The notes below the pieces were generated by a model. That model ran no database searches. It was not told where the DNA came from and worked only from the letters and a program-made list of their open reading frames with translations. Positions 9,019 through 23,008 of a DNA stretch of 64,000 nt are shown here, piece after piece. Where the stretch lies: assembly GCF_001277215.2 (NCBI RefSeq), contig NZ_CP013940.1, positions 3,906,001 through 3,970,000 of the forward strand. Reading direction: 5' to 3'. Position 1 is the first letter of the stretch; every line of letters begins with the position of its first letter. The DNA comes from Cronobacter malonaticus LMG 23826. Lineage in GTDB: Bacteria; Pseudomonadota; Gammaproteobacteria; Enterobacterales; Enterobacteriaceae. Both the position numbers and the translations under genes were made by a program.

Positions 9019-10539
9019 ATGTCGTTATCTGTTATCCATACTCGTGCTGCGCTTGGAGTAAAGGCGCCGCTCGTGACAGTTGAAGTACATATCAGCACCG
9101 GGCTGCCCGGCCTGACAATCGTCGGCCTGCCAGAAACTACCGTTAAAGAGGCAAGAGATCGTGTACGCAGCGCGCTCATTAATAGCGGTTATGAGTTCCC
9201 GGCTAAAAAGATAACCATCAATCTGGCACCGGCGGATCTACCTAAAGAGGGTGGACGATATGATTTACCTATCGCCATCGCGCTTCTGGCCGCGTCTGAG
9301 CAATTAAGCGCATCTCATCTCGGTGAATATGAATTTGTAGGTGAGCTGGCGCTTACCGGCGCGCTGAGAGGCGTTCCCGGTGCAATTTCAGCCGCCATTG
9401 AGGCTCTGGGATGTAAAAGAAAAATTATCGTTGCACATGATAATGGCCCTGAGGTGGGACTCATCAATAAAGAAGGTTGCCTTGTGGCTCATCATTTACA
9501 GGAGGTCTGCGCCTTTCTGGAAGGGAAAACGCAGCTCGAATGCGCCGAACCATCTGACTTTGAATTCAAAGAGCCTGCCGGAGACCTGAGTGAGGTCATC
9601 GGGCAACCTCAGGGGAAACGCGCACTGGAGTTAACAGCAGCGGGCGGGCATAACCTGCTTTTTATTGGGCCTCCCGGTACAGGTAAAACGATGCTTGCCA
9701 CCAGACTCAATGGGTTACTACCCCCTCTGAGCGACCAGGAAGCCCTTGAGAGCGCTGCGATACTAAGCCTGGTTAACCCCGTCTCTTTGCACCATCAATG
9801 GCGTCAGCGTCCATTCAGAGCCCCTCACCATAGCGCGTCGCTGAATGCCATGGTGGGTGGAGGAGCCATTCCAGCACCTGGAGAAATCTCACTTGCCCAT
9901 AATGGCGTGCTTTTTCTGGATGAGTTACCTGAATTCGAGCGTCGCGTGTTGGATGCTTTACGCGAGCCGATTGAATCAGGGCAGATTCATCTTTCACGCA
10001 CCCGGGCAAAACTAACGTATCCGGCACGCTTTCAACTTATTGCTGCTATGAATCCCAGCCCAACAGGACACTACAAAGGAAACCATAACCGCTGCTCGCC
10101 AGAGCAGACGCTGCGTTATCTCGGTCGGCTTTCCGGGCCATTCCTTGACAGGTTTGATATCTCGCTTGAAATTCCGCTGCCTCCGCCGGGTATGCTTAGT
10201 CAGGTGGGACAGTCTGGCGAAAGCAGCGCGCAAGTGAGGAAACGTGTAATGGAAAGCAGAGAATGTCAGTTTGCTCGGCAGGGCAAGCTTAACGCCATGC
10301 TGGACAATGGGGAGATACGTCAGTTTTGTGTGCTTAGCCCGGAGGACGCGCAGTGGCTGGAGGCAGCGCTAATCAAACTGGGACTGTCGGTTCGCGCATG
10401 GCAGCGCTTACTCAAAGTGGCGCGTACTATCGCTGATTGTGAACAGAGTCAAAGGATTGGCCGTAAACATCTGCAGGAGGCCCTGAGCTATCGTGCGATA
10501 GACAGGATGCTGGCGCATTTGCAAAACATGATGGCATAG
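9019..10539 (+). CDS. yifB: YifB/ComM-family AAA+ ATPase
   Basis: A 506-residue Mg-chelatase-like AAA+ protein, the same length as E. coli YifB. The N-terminal Lon-like fold (about residues 1-170) begins MSLSVIHTRAALGVKAP. Walker A is GPPGTGKT near residue 220 and Walker B is VLFLDELPEF. A C-terminal Mg-chelatase helical domain follows. ComM relatives are hexameric branch-migration helicases that help integrate incoming DNA in naturally competent species; the role in enterobacteria is less clear. The start was chosen for its GGAGG site 5 bp upstream; a longer upstream frame lacks family similarity. Confidence 0.95.
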   Translation: MSLSVIHTRAALGVKAPLVTVEVHISTGLPGLTIVGLPETTVKEARDRVRSALINSGYEFPAKKITINLAPADLPKEGGRYDLPIAIALLAASEQLSASHLGEYEFVGELALTGALRGVPGAISAAIEALGCKRKIIVAHDNGPEVGLINKEGCLVAHHLQEVCAFLEGKTQLECAEPSDFEFKEPAGDLSEVIGQPQGKRALELTAAGGHNLLFIGPPGTGKTMLATRLNGLLPPLSDQEALESAAILSLVNPVSLHHQWRQRPFRAPHHSASLNAMVGGGAIPAPGEISLAHNGVLFLDELPEFERRVLDALREPIESGQIHLSRTRAKLTYPARFQLIAAMNPSPTGHYKGNHNRCSPEQTLRYLGRLSGPFLDRFDISLEIPLPPPGMLSQVGQSGESSAQVRKRVMESRECQFARQGKLNAMLDNGEIRQFCVLSPEDAQWLEAALIKLGLSVRAWQRLLKVARTIADCEQSQRIGRKHLQEALSYRAIDRMLAHLQNMMA

Positions 10540-10592
10540 CTCTCACGGAAATTCTCAGCACACCATATGCAAACAGCAAGCGATACATAAGA

Positions 10593-10614
10593 TAATGGGG
10601 CTTACGCCCCATTA
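10593..10614. terminator. Hairpin between convergent yifB and maoP
   Basis: Perfect 9-bp arms TAATGGGGC and GCCCCATTA around a 4-nt loop between convergent genes. The T-run is poor, so it is a weak bidirectional terminator at best. Confidence 0.55.
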
Positions 10615-10618
10615 GTGA

Positions 10619-10957
10619 TTAATCATCCGTTTCCACGAAATCATCCATCCCTTCCATTTGCGGCTTGCCGCCGGACAGGGTATGGAAACGCTTGGGACGT
10701 TTGATGCGGGTCATATATTTAGACCACACGCGTTCTGCTTCAGTAGCAGGTTCGCGAATACCGCGACAGACTTCAACAAACTGTTTTTCTTCCGCAGTCA
10801 CAGGCTCACGCTTGCCGAGATCCAGCTCATTAAAGGCATAGCCATGACGCTCAAGCAGCTGTGCTTCTTTAATGGTGAAATCACCATGGCGAGAGAACCC
10901 GCGCGGATAATATTTGTTGTCGAAAAATCGATTAGTCGTCGTAAAGCTTTCCGCCAT
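10619..10957 (-). CDS. maoP: Macrodomain Ori organization protein
   Basis: A 112-residue protein (formerly YifE), the same length as E. coli MaoP, starting [20 protein letters not shown] and containing [20 protein letters not shown]. In E. coli MaoP works with a short DNA site (maoS) beside its gene to organise the Ori macrodomain. The acidic tail (DDFVETDD) is also seen in relatives. It is divergent from hdfR, as in E. coli. No enzymatic motif is visible. Confidence 0.94.
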   Translation of the reverse strand: MAESFTTTNRFFDNKYYPRGFSRHGDFTIKEAQLLERHGYAFNELDLGKREPVTAEEKQFVEVCRGIREPATEAERVWSKYMTRIKRPKRFHTLSGGKPQMEGMDDFVETDD

Positions 10958-11076
10958 CCTACACGCTCCTAATTCTCTTGGCCGAGCTATTTATGGCGCG
11001 GAGTATTAGTTACGCTTGACAGAGTGTAAAACAAAACATTTAAATCATTACGACAAATTTTTTTGTGGAGTGGGAT
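10958..11076. promoter_or_regulatory. maoP-hdfR intergenic region with candidate hdfR promoter
   Basis: A 119-bp divergent gap. TTGACA at 11016-11021 and TTTAAA at 11039-11044 (17-bp spacing) form a plausible hdfR promoter. In E. coli the maoS site lies next to maoP, so it is expected here; I cannot confirm its exact sequence. Confidence 0.5.
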
Positions 11077-11898
11077 GTGGATACCGACTTGCTGAAAACC
11101 TTTCTTGAAGTCAGCCGAACGCGCCATTTTGGCAGAGCGGCTGAAGCGCTTTACCTGACTCAGTCAGCGGTGAGCTTTCGCATCCGTCAGCTGGAAAACC
11201 AACTGGGCGTCAATCTTTTTACTCGTCATCGCAATAACATACGCCTGACGGCCGCAGGCGAAAGACTTTTACCGTATGCCGAAAACCTGATGAATATCTG
11301 GCAGACTGCGCGCAAAGATGTTGCGCAGACATCACGGCACAATCTCTTCTCCATTGGTGCCAGCGCATCGCTCTGGGAATGTATGCTCTCCGGCTGGCTG
11401 ACAAGGCTTTATCAGGAAAAGAGTGGAATGCAGTTCGAAGCGCGTATTGCCCAGCGACAGTCGCTGGTCAAACAGTTGCATGAACGTCAGCTGGATCTTC
11501 TTATCACTACTGAAGCGCCCAAAATGGATGAATTTTCCAGCCAATTACTAGGGCATTTCACACTGGGTCTTTATTGCACACTACCGGAACACACTAAGAC
11601 CAGCCTCAATTATTTACGGCTAGAATGGGGGCCAGATTTCCAGCAACACGAAGCGGGTTTAATTACGCCAGAAGAAATACCCGTACTGACAACCAGCTCT
11701 GCCGATATAGCCAGAAAAATGCTGCCGGAATTGCAGGGGTGTACCTGGTTACCGGTTAACTGGGCTAAAGAAAAAAGCGATCTACATCCGGTGCTTGATA
11801 GCGCGATGCTTTCTCGCCCGCTTTATGCTATCTGGCTGCAAAACAGCGATAAACACAACAGCATAAAAGATCTTCTCAAGATCCCAGTTATTGCTTAA
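11077..11898 (+). CDS. hdfR: LysR-family regulator HdfR
   Basis: A LysR-type regulator that in E. coli represses the flagellar master operon flhDC and activates gltBD. I chose the GTG at 11077 ([20 protein letters not shown], 273 residues) because GGAG at 11067-11070 sits 6 bp upstream and E. coli HdfR begins identically; a GTG at 11065 would add four residues and destroy that spacing. The helix-turn-helix lies in [19 protein letters not shown]. The protein is slightly shorter than E. coli HdfR (279). It converges on the tRNA-Trp gene. Confidence 0.93.
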   Translation: MDTDLLKTFLEVSRTRHFGRAAEALYLTQSAVSFRIRQLENQLGVNLFTRHRNNIRLTAAGERLLPYAENLMNIWQTARKDVAQTSRHNLFSIGASASLWECMLSGWLTRLYQEKSGMQFEARIAQRQSLVKQLHERQLDLLITTEAPKMDEFSSQLLGHFTLGLYCTLPEHTKTSLNYLRLEWGPDFQQHEAGLITPEEIPVLTTSSADIARKMLPELQGCTWLPVNWAKEKSDLHPVLDSAMLSRPLYAIWLQNSDKHNSIKDLLKIPVIA

Positions 11899-11962
11899 TT
11901 TTTTATGGAATGATTGCAATAAGAAGCAAACAAAAAGGAGGGGTTGTTTTGCAGAAAAAGAT

Positions 11963-11992
11963 AAAAAAAAATCCTTAGCCGAAGCTAAGGAT
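11963..11992 (-). terminator. rRNA operon terminator
   Basis: On the minus strand ATCCTTAGC, loop TTCG, GCTAAGGAT, then eight T residues, directly downstream of tRNA-Trp. It is a strong intrinsic terminator of the rRNA-tRNA transcript and has a stable UUCG tetraloop. Confidence 0.95.
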
Positions 11993-11998
11993 AATTTC

Positions 11999-12074
<76 letters not shown>

Positions 12075-12082
12075 AAATAGGG

Positions 12083-12159
12083 TGGCGGAACGGACGGGAC
12101 TCGAACCCGCGACCCCCTGCGTGACAGGCAGGTATTCTAACCGACTGAACTACCGCTCC
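12083..12159 (-). tRNA. aspT: tRNA-Asp (anticodon GTC)
   Basis: A 77-nt cloverleaf beginning GGAGCGG and ending in encoded CCA. The anticodon loop CTGTCAC gives GTC. It lies between 5S rRNA and tRNA-Trp. Confidence 0.97.
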
Positions 12160-12211
12160 ACCGAATTTCTTCACACCACCGGGTTATCGTTCCGGCTTAC
12201 TGCTTAATTTG

Positions 12212-12331
12212 ATGCCTGGCAGTTCCCTACTCTCGCATGGGGAGACCCCACACTACCATCGGCGCTACGGCGTTTCACTTCTGAGTTCGGCATGGGGTCA
12301 GGTGGGACCACCGCGCTACAGCCGCCAGGCA
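12212..12331 (-). rRNA. rrf: 5S ribosomal RNA
   Basis: 120 nt, starting TGCCTGGCGGCTGTAGCGCG and ending GAACTGCCAGGCAT, nearly identical to E. coli 5S rRNA. It is the single 5S copy of this operon. Confidence 0.97.
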
Positions 12332-12421
12332 AATTCTGTCTCGTTCACCGCTTCCGCCATGAACGTTTATCCGTCACAAGCTGAATATCTCTCTCAACAC
12401 GCCAGACTTCTTTGGCGTTGT

Positions 12422-15323
<2,902 letters not shown>

Positions 15324-15438
15324 TCACAACCCGAAGAAGTCTTCGTGCTGCGAGTTTGAGAGACTCTGACATACCGTGCATTCCTTATTACGGAGAAATG
15401 CAACAGCATGTCTGTTTCAATTTTCAGCTTGTTCCGGA

Positions 15439-15450
15439 TTGTTAAAGAGC
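15439..15450 (-). promoter_or_regulatory. boxA antitermination site in 16S-23S spacer
   Basis: The minus strand reads GCTCTTTAACAA, the rRNA boxA sequence, between tRNA-Ala and 23S. It is the loading site for the NusB/NusE antitermination complex. Confidence 0.85.
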
Positions 15451-15491
15451 AAATACTTCGCAGTATACTCATTGAGTACACTCTGAAGTGA

Positions 15492-15567
15492 TGGTGGAGC
15501 TATGCGGGATCGAACCGCAGACCTCCTGCGTGCAAAGCAGGCGCTCTCCCAGCTGAGCTATAGCCCC
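15492..15567 (-). tRNA. alaT: tRNA-Ala (anticodon TGC)
   Basis: 76 nt, GGGGCTATAGCTCAGCTGGG to CCA. The anticodon loop TTTGCAC gives TGC. It lies in the 16S-23S spacer downstream of tRNA-Ile. Confidence 0.97.
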
Positions 15568-15600
15568 ATCGTAGTTAAACCTCTTCAACTCCTGTGGAGT

Positions 15601-15677
<77 letters not shown>

Positions 15678-15745
15678 GTAGAGGTTTTGCTTCTTTACTT
15701 TCTATCAGACAATCTGTGTGAGCACGCGAGGTTGTATCTTTCAGG

Positions 15746-17287
<1,542 letters not shown>

Positions 17288-17424
17288 AAAGTCTGATGCT
17301 CAAAGAATTAAACTGTTAGTTCGTAATGAATTAACTGTTGTTCACTTGAGACTTGATATTCGTTTATCGTCCGAAGACGTTAAGATATCAGTGCCCCGAG
17401 TGCCCACACAGATTGTCTGATAAA

Positions 17425-17436
17425 TTGTTAAAGAGC
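17425..17436 (-). promoter_or_regulatory. boxA in rRNA leader
   Basis: The minus strand reads GCTCTTTAACAA about 140 nt upstream of 16S. It matches the leader boxA of enterobacterial rrn operons and recruits the Nus antitermination complex. The leader 17288-17653 otherwise holds P1, P2 and an AT-rich upstream element. Confidence 0.88.
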
Positions 17437-17476
17437 GGTGCGACGCGGCATTCAGCCTGCTGTCGCGAGGTGGCGT

Positions 17477-17504
17477 ATATTACGCTTTCCTCTTTCAGAG
17501 TCAA
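17477..17504 (-). promoter_or_regulatory. rRNA promoter P2
   Basis: Minus strand TTGACT (17499-17504), 16-bp spacer, TAATAT (17477-17482). It is the second rrn promoter, about 98 bp downstream of P1. Confidence 0.85.
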
Positions 17505-17574
17505 GCGTTTATTTTCGCTTTCGTCTGCCTGACGGGCCGGCTCGTTTGCCGTTGTGCCGTGTCAGTGGAGGCGC

Positions 17575-17602
17575 ATTATAGGGAGTTCTCTTCGCCTGAC
17601 AA
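17575..17602 (-). promoter_or_regulatory. rRNA promoter P1
   Basis: Minus strand TTGTCA (17597-17602), 16-bp spacer, TATAAT (17575-17580), followed by GCGCC, the discriminator typical of stringently controlled rrn P1. An A/T-tract UP element lies just upstream (about 17603-17640), abutting the murI stop. Confidence 0.92.
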
Positions 17603-17653
17603 CCCCTAATTTCAAAAAAGTTTTCAACTGTCTCTTTTTTGTGCAAAACATCC

Positions 17654-18505
17654 TTAAACTGGCAGTTTTTCGAGCTTATTGAAGCCATAACGCTGTAAAA
17701 CGGACATTAATTGCGCAACTTCCGGCGTTAATGCCATGCAGTACGCAATATTCTTATCAGAAGAACATGCATCCGGCGCTTCATGCTCCAGCAGCCACGC
17801 GGTGCGTCTCGCAATCGCCGCGCCCGAATCCACCAGCCGGGTGCCTTCAGGCAACACCTGCAACAGCTCGTCGGCCAGTAGCGGGAAGTGCGTACAACCA
17901 AGCACGACGGTATCCGGCGGCTCCGGCATACGCAGCCACGGGCGTAGCACGCGGCGCAGCGCCTCCAGCGAGACCGGTTCACCGTGCAGTTTCGCCTCGG
18001 CAATTTCCACCAGCTCCGCCGATCCCAGCATTTCTATCTGGCATTCATTGGCGAAGCGCGCAATCAGCTCATGCGTATAAGGACGCTTAACGGTTCCGCG
18101 GGTCGCGAGCAGCCCTACCACGCCGTTCGCCGTCAGACGCGCGGCCGGTTTGATAGCAGGCACCACGCCCACCACAGGAAACGCGAATTTTTCACGCAAG
18201 GCAGGGAGAGATACCGTACTGGCAGAGTTGCAAGCGATAACGGCGAGCGCCAGCGGGTAGCGCGACTGAACGGCAGTCACAATCTCGACCACGCGCTCAA
18301 CGATAAACGCTTCGCTCTTTTCACCGTAAGGAAATGCAACGTTATCGAAGGCATAGATGTAATGCAGATCCGGCAGGAGCTGCCGGATCTCATCATAAAC
18401 AGAAAGCCCACCCACGCCGGAGTCAAAAACCAGGATGGTTGGGCGAGCCTCAGAAGGTGTAGCTGCCTGACAAGTTGTACTCCCGTCCTGCAGTTTGGTA
18501 GCCAT
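17654..18505 (-). CDS. murI: Glutamate racemase
   Basis: Makes D-glutamate for peptidoglycan. It has 283 residues; E. coli has 285. The two catalytic cysteines are in ACNSAST (near residue 92) and GCTHFPLL (near 204). The N-terminal substrate loop is FDSGVGGLSVYDEI. The long N-terminal arm (MATKLQDG...) typical of the UDP-MurNAc-Ala-activated enterobacterial enzyme is present. The start lies 56 bp inside the btuB 3' end, the same out-of-frame overlap as in E. coli. The rrn P1 promoter begins immediately downstream. Confidence 0.97.
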   Translation of the reverse strand: MATKLQDGSTTCQAATPSEARPTILVFDSGVGGLSVYDEIRQLLPDLHYIYAFDNVAFPYGEKSEAFIVERVVEIVTAVQSRYPLALAVIACNSASTVSLPALREKFAFPVVGVVPAIKPAARLTANGVVGLLATRGTVKRPYTHELIARFANECQIEMLGSAELVEIAEAKLHGEPVSLEALRRVLRPWLRMPEPPDTVVLGCTHFPLLADELLQVLPEGTRLVDSGAAIARRTAWLLEHEAPDACSSDKNIAYCMALTPEVAQLMSVLQRYGFNKLEKLPV

Positions 18506-20303
18506 AAACCGTCTCGTAATCTTTATCGAACAGGTTAGCTATTTTACCACGAACTGTAAGGCGAGAGGTGACCGGATATGAAACCGCGACATCCCACAGG
18601 CTGACGCCGCCGAGCTTCACTTTTTCTGATGGGAAAGTATTAAAGTTAGTATCTTCGCGCTCACCGATATACTGGTAAGTGACATCCCAGCCAAAATCAG
18701 AGATTTCACCGCTGAGATCGTATTTCACCTGTTGTCTGGCGCGGCGCTGTAAACGCTCATGAGTTTCATCATCACGTGGGTCGATATACTGCAAAGTAAG
18801 CTGATGACTTACAGGCCCGGTGGTCAGATTGCCCGTCCACTCCACCCCTTTAATCGTGGCGGATTTGACGTTGTAATAAGCGTCATTGTTATAGCTTATC
18901 AGGTTGTCAATTTTGTACCGCCACGTCGACAAGCGCCAGTCCAGCGGACCGGTGATGCCTTCAATGCCTGCTTCCCACTGTCTGGATTTTTCCGGCTGAA
19001 GATCCGGGTTGGACGCAATGCCATACTGCGGCGACCCAAACTGCTGGGTCAGGCCCGGCGCCAGAAATCCTGTACCATATGAAAGGGTGGCGCGGTAGCC
19101 ATCAGTAAACTCCCATCCAGCAGCGGTCTGCCAGGTGCCATGCCAGCCAAACTGCTCATCATGATCTTCACGACCTGATGCTTCGAGCGTGACGTGCTCA
19201 AGCACCTGTTGCTGGCCGGTAAGGTAAATCCCCGTCGTATCGCGTTTATAGCGGTCAGTATCAGCCTGCGTTACTGACGTGAGTTTTTCTTGCTTCCAGT
19301 CTACTCCGGCACTGACAGAACCGTGGCCGACAACAAGGTTGTTACCCCATTGAATATAACGCTGCTCCATGCGATCAAGCGTCGTACCATCCTGGTAACG
19401 GCCATAAAGGCTGCTGTAGTTATAGCTTTTCAGCTTCTGGAAACTGGCGATGAGCTGAGAAGAGTAGATGTCGGCGTTATATCGTAATCCGGTGTCCCAT
19501 GACTGATTGTCATATTGGTTTTCATCCGCGCTGTACGCCGGAGAAAATGGCGGGCTCCCTACATCGTAATCAGCATTATTGGCATAACCATAGCCGCGAA
19601 AGAAACCCTCAACGTTGTCAGAGAAATGATGTTGAAGGCTGCCAAAAAACGTTTTATTACGATAACCGTCGCGGTCGCTATCATGGCTCCATGTCGAACC
19701 CGGCTGAACGTTAAATCCGTGAGTCGTCTGATACGCCCCCATCGCCGTTACCACCGTGTCGCCAAAACGCTGACGCAGCGTGCCCGAATATTCCTGATAG
19801 CCCTTAGAACCGACGCCAGCATCAATCCGTGACACTTCATCATCACTCTGCGTGATGATATTAATCACGCCCCCAATGGCTCCGGAGCCATATACCGCAG
19901 AACGCGGCCCGCGAATAAACTCAATACGCTGAATTAGCGACACCGGGATTTGATAAAGATTTGAGTCATTGGAAAGGTTTGGGCGAGAAACTGGTACGCC
20001 GTCCATCAGGATGAGCGCGTGGCGTGAATCCGTGCCGCGGACATAAACGGAAGCGAGCTGCCCCATTCCCCCGTTTTGTGAAATATCCACGCCAGGCAAA
20101 CGACGCAATACATCCAGCACCGTTTTAGACTGCCATTTATCGATTTGCTCACGCGTCACAACATCAGTCGGCGCCAGCACCGTATTCACCGGCTGCTGAA
20201 AACGGTTGGCGGTCACGACCAGAGAATCTGAGCCGCTATCCTGCGCCCAGCCAGAAAACGCCGTGACGGAAAGCGTCGTCAGCAGCGAGATTTTTTTTAT
20301 CAT
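18450..20303 (-). CDS. btuB: Vitamin B12 outer-membrane receptor
   Basis: TonB-dependent cobalamin transporter of about 617 residues. A signal peptide ([20 protein letters not shown]) is followed by the TonB box DSLVVTANR. The plug domain runs to about residue 150 ([31 protein letters not shown]), then the barrel, ending in the conserved strand [13 protein letters not shown] chose the ATG giving MIKK as in E. coli; an in-frame upstream ATG adds one Met, and any longer extension would run into the riboswitch. Surface loops differ clearly from E. coli while plug and C-terminus are conserved. Confidence 0.95.
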   Translation of the reverse strand: MIKKISLLTTLSVTAFSGWAQDSGSDSLVVTANRFQQPVNTVLAPTDVVTREQIDKWQSKTVLDVLRRLPGVDISQNGGMGQLASVYVRGTDSRHALILMDGVPVSRPNLSNDSNLYQIPVSLIQRIEFIRGPRSAVYGSGAIGGVINIITQSDDEVSRIDAGVGSKGYQEYSGTLRQRFGDTVVTAMGAYQTTHGFNVQPGSTWSHDSDRDGYRNKTFFGSLQHHFSDNVEGFFRGYGYANNADYDVGSPPFSPAYSADENQYDNQSWDTGLRYNADIYSSQLIASFQKLKSYNYSSLYGRYQDGTTLDRMEQRYIQWGNNLVVGHGSVSAGVDWKQEKLTSVTQADTDRYKRDTTGIYLTGQQQVLEHVTLEASGREDHDEQFGWHGTWQTAAGWEFTDGYRATLSYGTGFLAPGLTQQFGSPQYGIASNPDLQPEKSRQWEAGIEGITGPLDWRLSTWRYKIDNLISYNNDAYYNVKSATIKGVEWTGNLTTGPVSHQLTLQYIDPRDDETHERLQRRARQQVKYDLSGEISDFGWDVTYQYIGEREDTNFNTFPSEKVKLGGVSLWDVAVSYPVTSRLTVRGKIANLFDKDYETVYGYQTAGREYNLSGSYTF

Positions 20304-20379
20304 CATTAATGTAAGCATCCGCTTAACGTATAGGATGCCGCAGGCGCACTTAATAGAACGCGATAAGCGCGCAAGATGC

Positions 20380-20550
20380 GACGTGACTCCGGCAGGTCTT
20401 CGGGCTTGGAGGTGTGTTACGGATGAGGACTTCCCACCGGCGGGCCGGCAGTGTCTGCGAACGCGTTCATCCCACCTGTCTTTACCGCTGCGCGTCAGCT
20501 CCAGATTCGCACTGGATTCCCTTTTCACTCACAGGAGACCGGAAACGGCA
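20380..20550 (-). promoter_or_regulatory. Cobalamin riboswitch of btuB
   Basis: The leader on the minus strand contains the family core AATCCAGTGCGAATCTGGAG (around 20495-20520), GAGCTGACGCGCAGCGGTAA, the loop GGTGGGAAGTC and the B12-box region CTCCAAGCCCGAAGACCTGC. A closing stem pairs CCGGTCTCC with the CCGGCAGG side. Adenosylcobalamin binding is expected to hide the btuB ribosome-binding site. The gap 20304-20676 is taken up by this element plus the promoter and leader of divergent trmA. Confidence 0.95.
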
Positions 20551-20676
20551 TGCTACATGGAGCGCCAGACAGAAGTCCAGACTTCCATCTGTGATGATGC
20601 AAAAACAATCAACGCTGGACATCACGCCCGCATTCCCTACAATCCCGGCGTAAATTTTTATCACCCAGGACGCATG

Positions 20677-21777
20677 ATGACCCCTGAACATCTCCCTATC
20701 GATCAATACGACGCACAGCTGGCCGAAAAAACCGAGCGCCTGCAAAGCATGATGGCGCCTTTCGCCGCGCCAGCGCCGGAGGTGTTCCGCTCGCCGGTAA
20801 GCCACTACCGCATGCGCGCCGAGTTCCGCCTCTGGCATGACGGCGACGACCTCTACCACATCATTTTCGATCAGGAGACGCGCAGCCGCATTCGCGTCGA
20901 CAGTTTCCCGGCGGCAAGCGAGCTGATTAACGCCCTGATGCCGCGCATGATCGCGGGCATTCGCGACAATCGCACGCTGCGCCATAAGCTGTTCCAGATT
21001 GACTACCTGACCACCCGCAGCCAGCAGGCGGTCGTCTCGCTGCTCTATCACCGCGCGCTGGATGACGCCTGGCGTGAAGAGGCGACGCGTCTTCGCGATG
21101 CGCTGCGCGCCGACGGCTTCGACGTCCACTTTATTGGCCGCGCGACAAAAACCAAAATCATGCTCGATCAGGATTACATCGACGAGCGCCTGCCGATAGC
21201 GGGCACGGAGATGATTTATCGCCAGGTGGAGAACAGCTTTACCCAGCCAAACGCGGCGATGAATATTCATATGCTGGAGTGGGCGCTGGATGTCACGCAG
21301 GGTTCAAAGGGCGATCTGCTGGAACTCTACTGCGGTAACGGCAACTTCTCGCTGGCGCTGGCGCGCAACTTTAATCGCGTGCTGGCGACAGAAATCGCCA
21401 AGCCGTCCGTCGCCGCCGCGCAATACAACATTGCGGCCAACCATATCGACAACGTGCAGATTATCCGCATGGCGGCAGAAGAATTTACCCAGGCGATGAA
21501 CGGCGTACGTGAATTTAACCGCCTGCAGGGGATCGACCTGAAAAGCTATCAGTGCGAGACGATCTTCGTCGATCCGCCGCGCAGCGGGCTGGATCAGGAG
21601 ACCGTCAAAATGGTGCAGGCGTATCCGCGCATCCTTTATATCTCCTGCAACCCGCAAACACTTTGCGAGAACCTCGACACGCTAAGCCAGACGCACCGCG
21701 TTGAGCGCCTCGCGCTGTTCGATCAGTTCCCTTACACCCACCACATGGAATGCGGCGTGCTGTTAACGCGCCGCTAA
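20677..21777 (+). CDS. trmA: tRNA (uracil-5-)-methyltransferase
   Basis: Forms m5U54 in the T-loop of tRNAs (and modifies tmRNA) using SAM. The 366 residues equal E. coli TrmA. The SAM motif is [19 protein letters not shown], and the catalytic Cys is in [15 protein letters not shown] near residue 324. The [15 protein letters not shown] start matches; a Met codon lies immediately before it, and a much longer upstream frame only reads antisense through the btuB riboswitch. It is divergent from btuB and convergent with yijD. Confidence 0.97.
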   Translation: MTPEHLPIDQYDAQLAEKTERLQSMMAPFAAPAPEVFRSPVSHYRMRAEFRLWHDGDDLYHIIFDQETRSRIRVDSFPAASELINALMPRMIAGIRDNRTLRHKLFQIDYLTTRSQQAVVSLLYHRALDDAWREEATRLRDALRADGFDVHFIGRATKTKIMLDQDYIDERLPIAGTEMIYRQVENSFTQPNAAMNIHMLEWALDVTQGSKGDLLELYCGNGNFSLALARNFNRVLATEIAKPSVAAAQYNIAANHIDNVQIIRMAAEEFTQAMNGVREFNRLQGIDLKSYQCETIFVDPPRSGLDQETVKMVQAYPRILYISCNPQTLCENLDTLSQTHRVERLALFDQFPYTHHMECGVLLTRR

Positions 21778-21780
21778 TAA

Positions 21781-21804
21781 AAAAGGGCGCCGCGGCGCCC
21801 TTTT
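21781..21804. terminator. Bidirectional terminator trmA / yijD
   Basis: Perfect palindrome GGGCGCCGCGGCGCCC (21785-21800) flanked by A-runs and T-runs on both sides, between convergent trmA and yijD. It serves both genes. Confidence 0.9.
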
Positions 21805-21806
21805 CT

Positions 21807-22166
21807 TCACTCTTCGTAGCGCGCTTTGCGCCGACGCAGGCGAAAACCAATCCAGAACAGCAGCACTACTGACAGCACCGACGGCAGGAAGTTAGAGCCA
21901 ATCGCCGGGTATTCGGCGCGCACCACGGCGCTGTAAAGCAGCACGCCCAGAATAAAGCAGGCGGCGGCAATGCCCGGCAGGCCCACCGGCATCGTGCGGT
22001 TAAGGTAACGCTGATGCAGACAGTACACCGTCAGCGCCAGGGAAATAATCGGGAAAATCGAGAAAGGCACGATGGAGCTAAACAGCGCCGCGCAGGTGCC
22101 GTTAATTGACAGGCCGGCTAACAGCGCCAGCAGCAGCGTACCCTTTTCTTGTGTCGTGGTTCTCAT
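21807..22166 (-). CDS. yijD: YijD family inner-membrane protein
   Basis: A 119-residue hydrophobic protein with about four membrane segments (around residues 8-30, 33-50, 62-82 and 88-107) and a basic tail ([11 protein letters not shown]). It matches E. coli YijD in length and in segments such as [15 protein letters not shown] and [15 protein letters not shown]. It follows fabR by 10 bp and is presumably co-transcribed with it. No biochemical function is known to me. Confidence 0.92.
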   Translation of the reverse strand: MRTTTQEKGTLLLALLAGLSINGTCAALFSSIVPFSIFPIISLALTVYCLHQRYLNRTMPVGLPGIAAACFILGVLLYSAVVRAEYPAIGSNFLPSVLSVVLLFWIGFRLRRRKARYEE

Positions 22167-22176
22167 TGCTCGTCCT

Positions 22177-22812
22177 TCACTTATCGGAATTTTGCGCCAT
22201 CTTTTCTTGTTCGCGACGGTACCAGTAGTAAGCGCCTTTGGAAATCATGCGCAACTGCAAGACCAGCCGCTCTTCTAATTGCCCGCGCTGTTCCGGGCTT
22301 ACGTCCAGCGCCTCCGCGCCAGCACTAAAGACAATAGTCACCATCGCCTCTGCCTGGGCCTCGGTAAACGCGCGCGGCATATGATTTTCGAGTTCCAGAT
22401 AATCGGCAAGTTCCGCGATGAAATGCTGGATTTCACGCGCCACCGCAGCGCGAAACGCCGCAGACGTGCCGGAGCGCTCGCGCAGCAGCAGCCGGAAGGC
22501 GTTCGGGTTATTGCCGATAAACTCCATAAAGGTGGAGACTGACGTGCGGATCACGCTGCCGCCTTTAGCGATACGCTGGCGCGCCTGGCGCATCAACTGG
22601 CGCAGCATCAGCCCGCTTTCATCCACCATCGTCAGACCCAGCTCATCCACATCGCGAAAGTGCCGGTAAAACGAGGTCGGCGCGATACCGGCCTCGCGCG
22701 CCACTTCGCGCAGGCTCAGGCTGGCAAAACTTCTTTCCGCGCTTAGCTGACTAAACGCGGCTTCCACCAGCGACCGCCGGGTTCGTTCTTTTTGTTGCGC
22801 TCTGACGCCCAT
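22177..22812 (-). CDS. fabR: TetR-family repressor of unsaturated fatty acid genes
   Basis: A TetR-type regulator of 211 residues from MGVRAQQKE. The helix-turn-helix ([20 protein letters not shown]) lies around residues 32-51. In E. coli FabR represses fabB and fabA and senses the acyl-ACP/CoA pool, so it tunes membrane unsaturation. A GTG directly before the ATG is not preferred because the E. coli protein aligns from MGVRAQQ. It is divergent from sthA and heads the fabR-yijD pair. Confidence 0.95.
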   Translation of the reverse strand: MGVRAQQKERTRRSLVEAAFSQLSAERSFASLSLREVAREAGIAPTSFYRHFRDVDELGLTMVDESGLMLRQLMRQARQRIAKGGSVIRTSVSTFMEFIGNNPNAFRLLLRERSGTSAAFRAAVAREIQHFIAELADYLELENHMPRAFTEAQAEAMVTIVFSAGAEALDVSPEQRGQLEERLVLQLRMISKGAYYWYRREQEKMAQNSDK

Positions 22813-23008
22813 CACGTTGCCTGATTCCTTCCTGTTGAAACGGCACTATACCAGTTTTAAAACTACCGGGTTTATAACGGATTGTGAATGATTGTTTACG
22901 AAGCGGAGGCTACCAGAGATGGCAAAACGCACAGGGAGAATTGGGTTATTCTTTGGGTGATGTTACTATTCTGTTGCTTTTATGTATAAGAACAAGGTAA
23001 GCCTTACC

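Noticed and set aside
20304-20528. Upstream extension of btuB by 75 codons
   Set aside because: It would translate the cobalamin riboswitch; the signal peptide begins at MIKK.
20206-20676. Upstream extension of trmA by 157 codons
   Set aside because: It reads antisense through the btuB signal-peptide region and riboswitch; E. coli TrmA aligns from the ATG at 20677.
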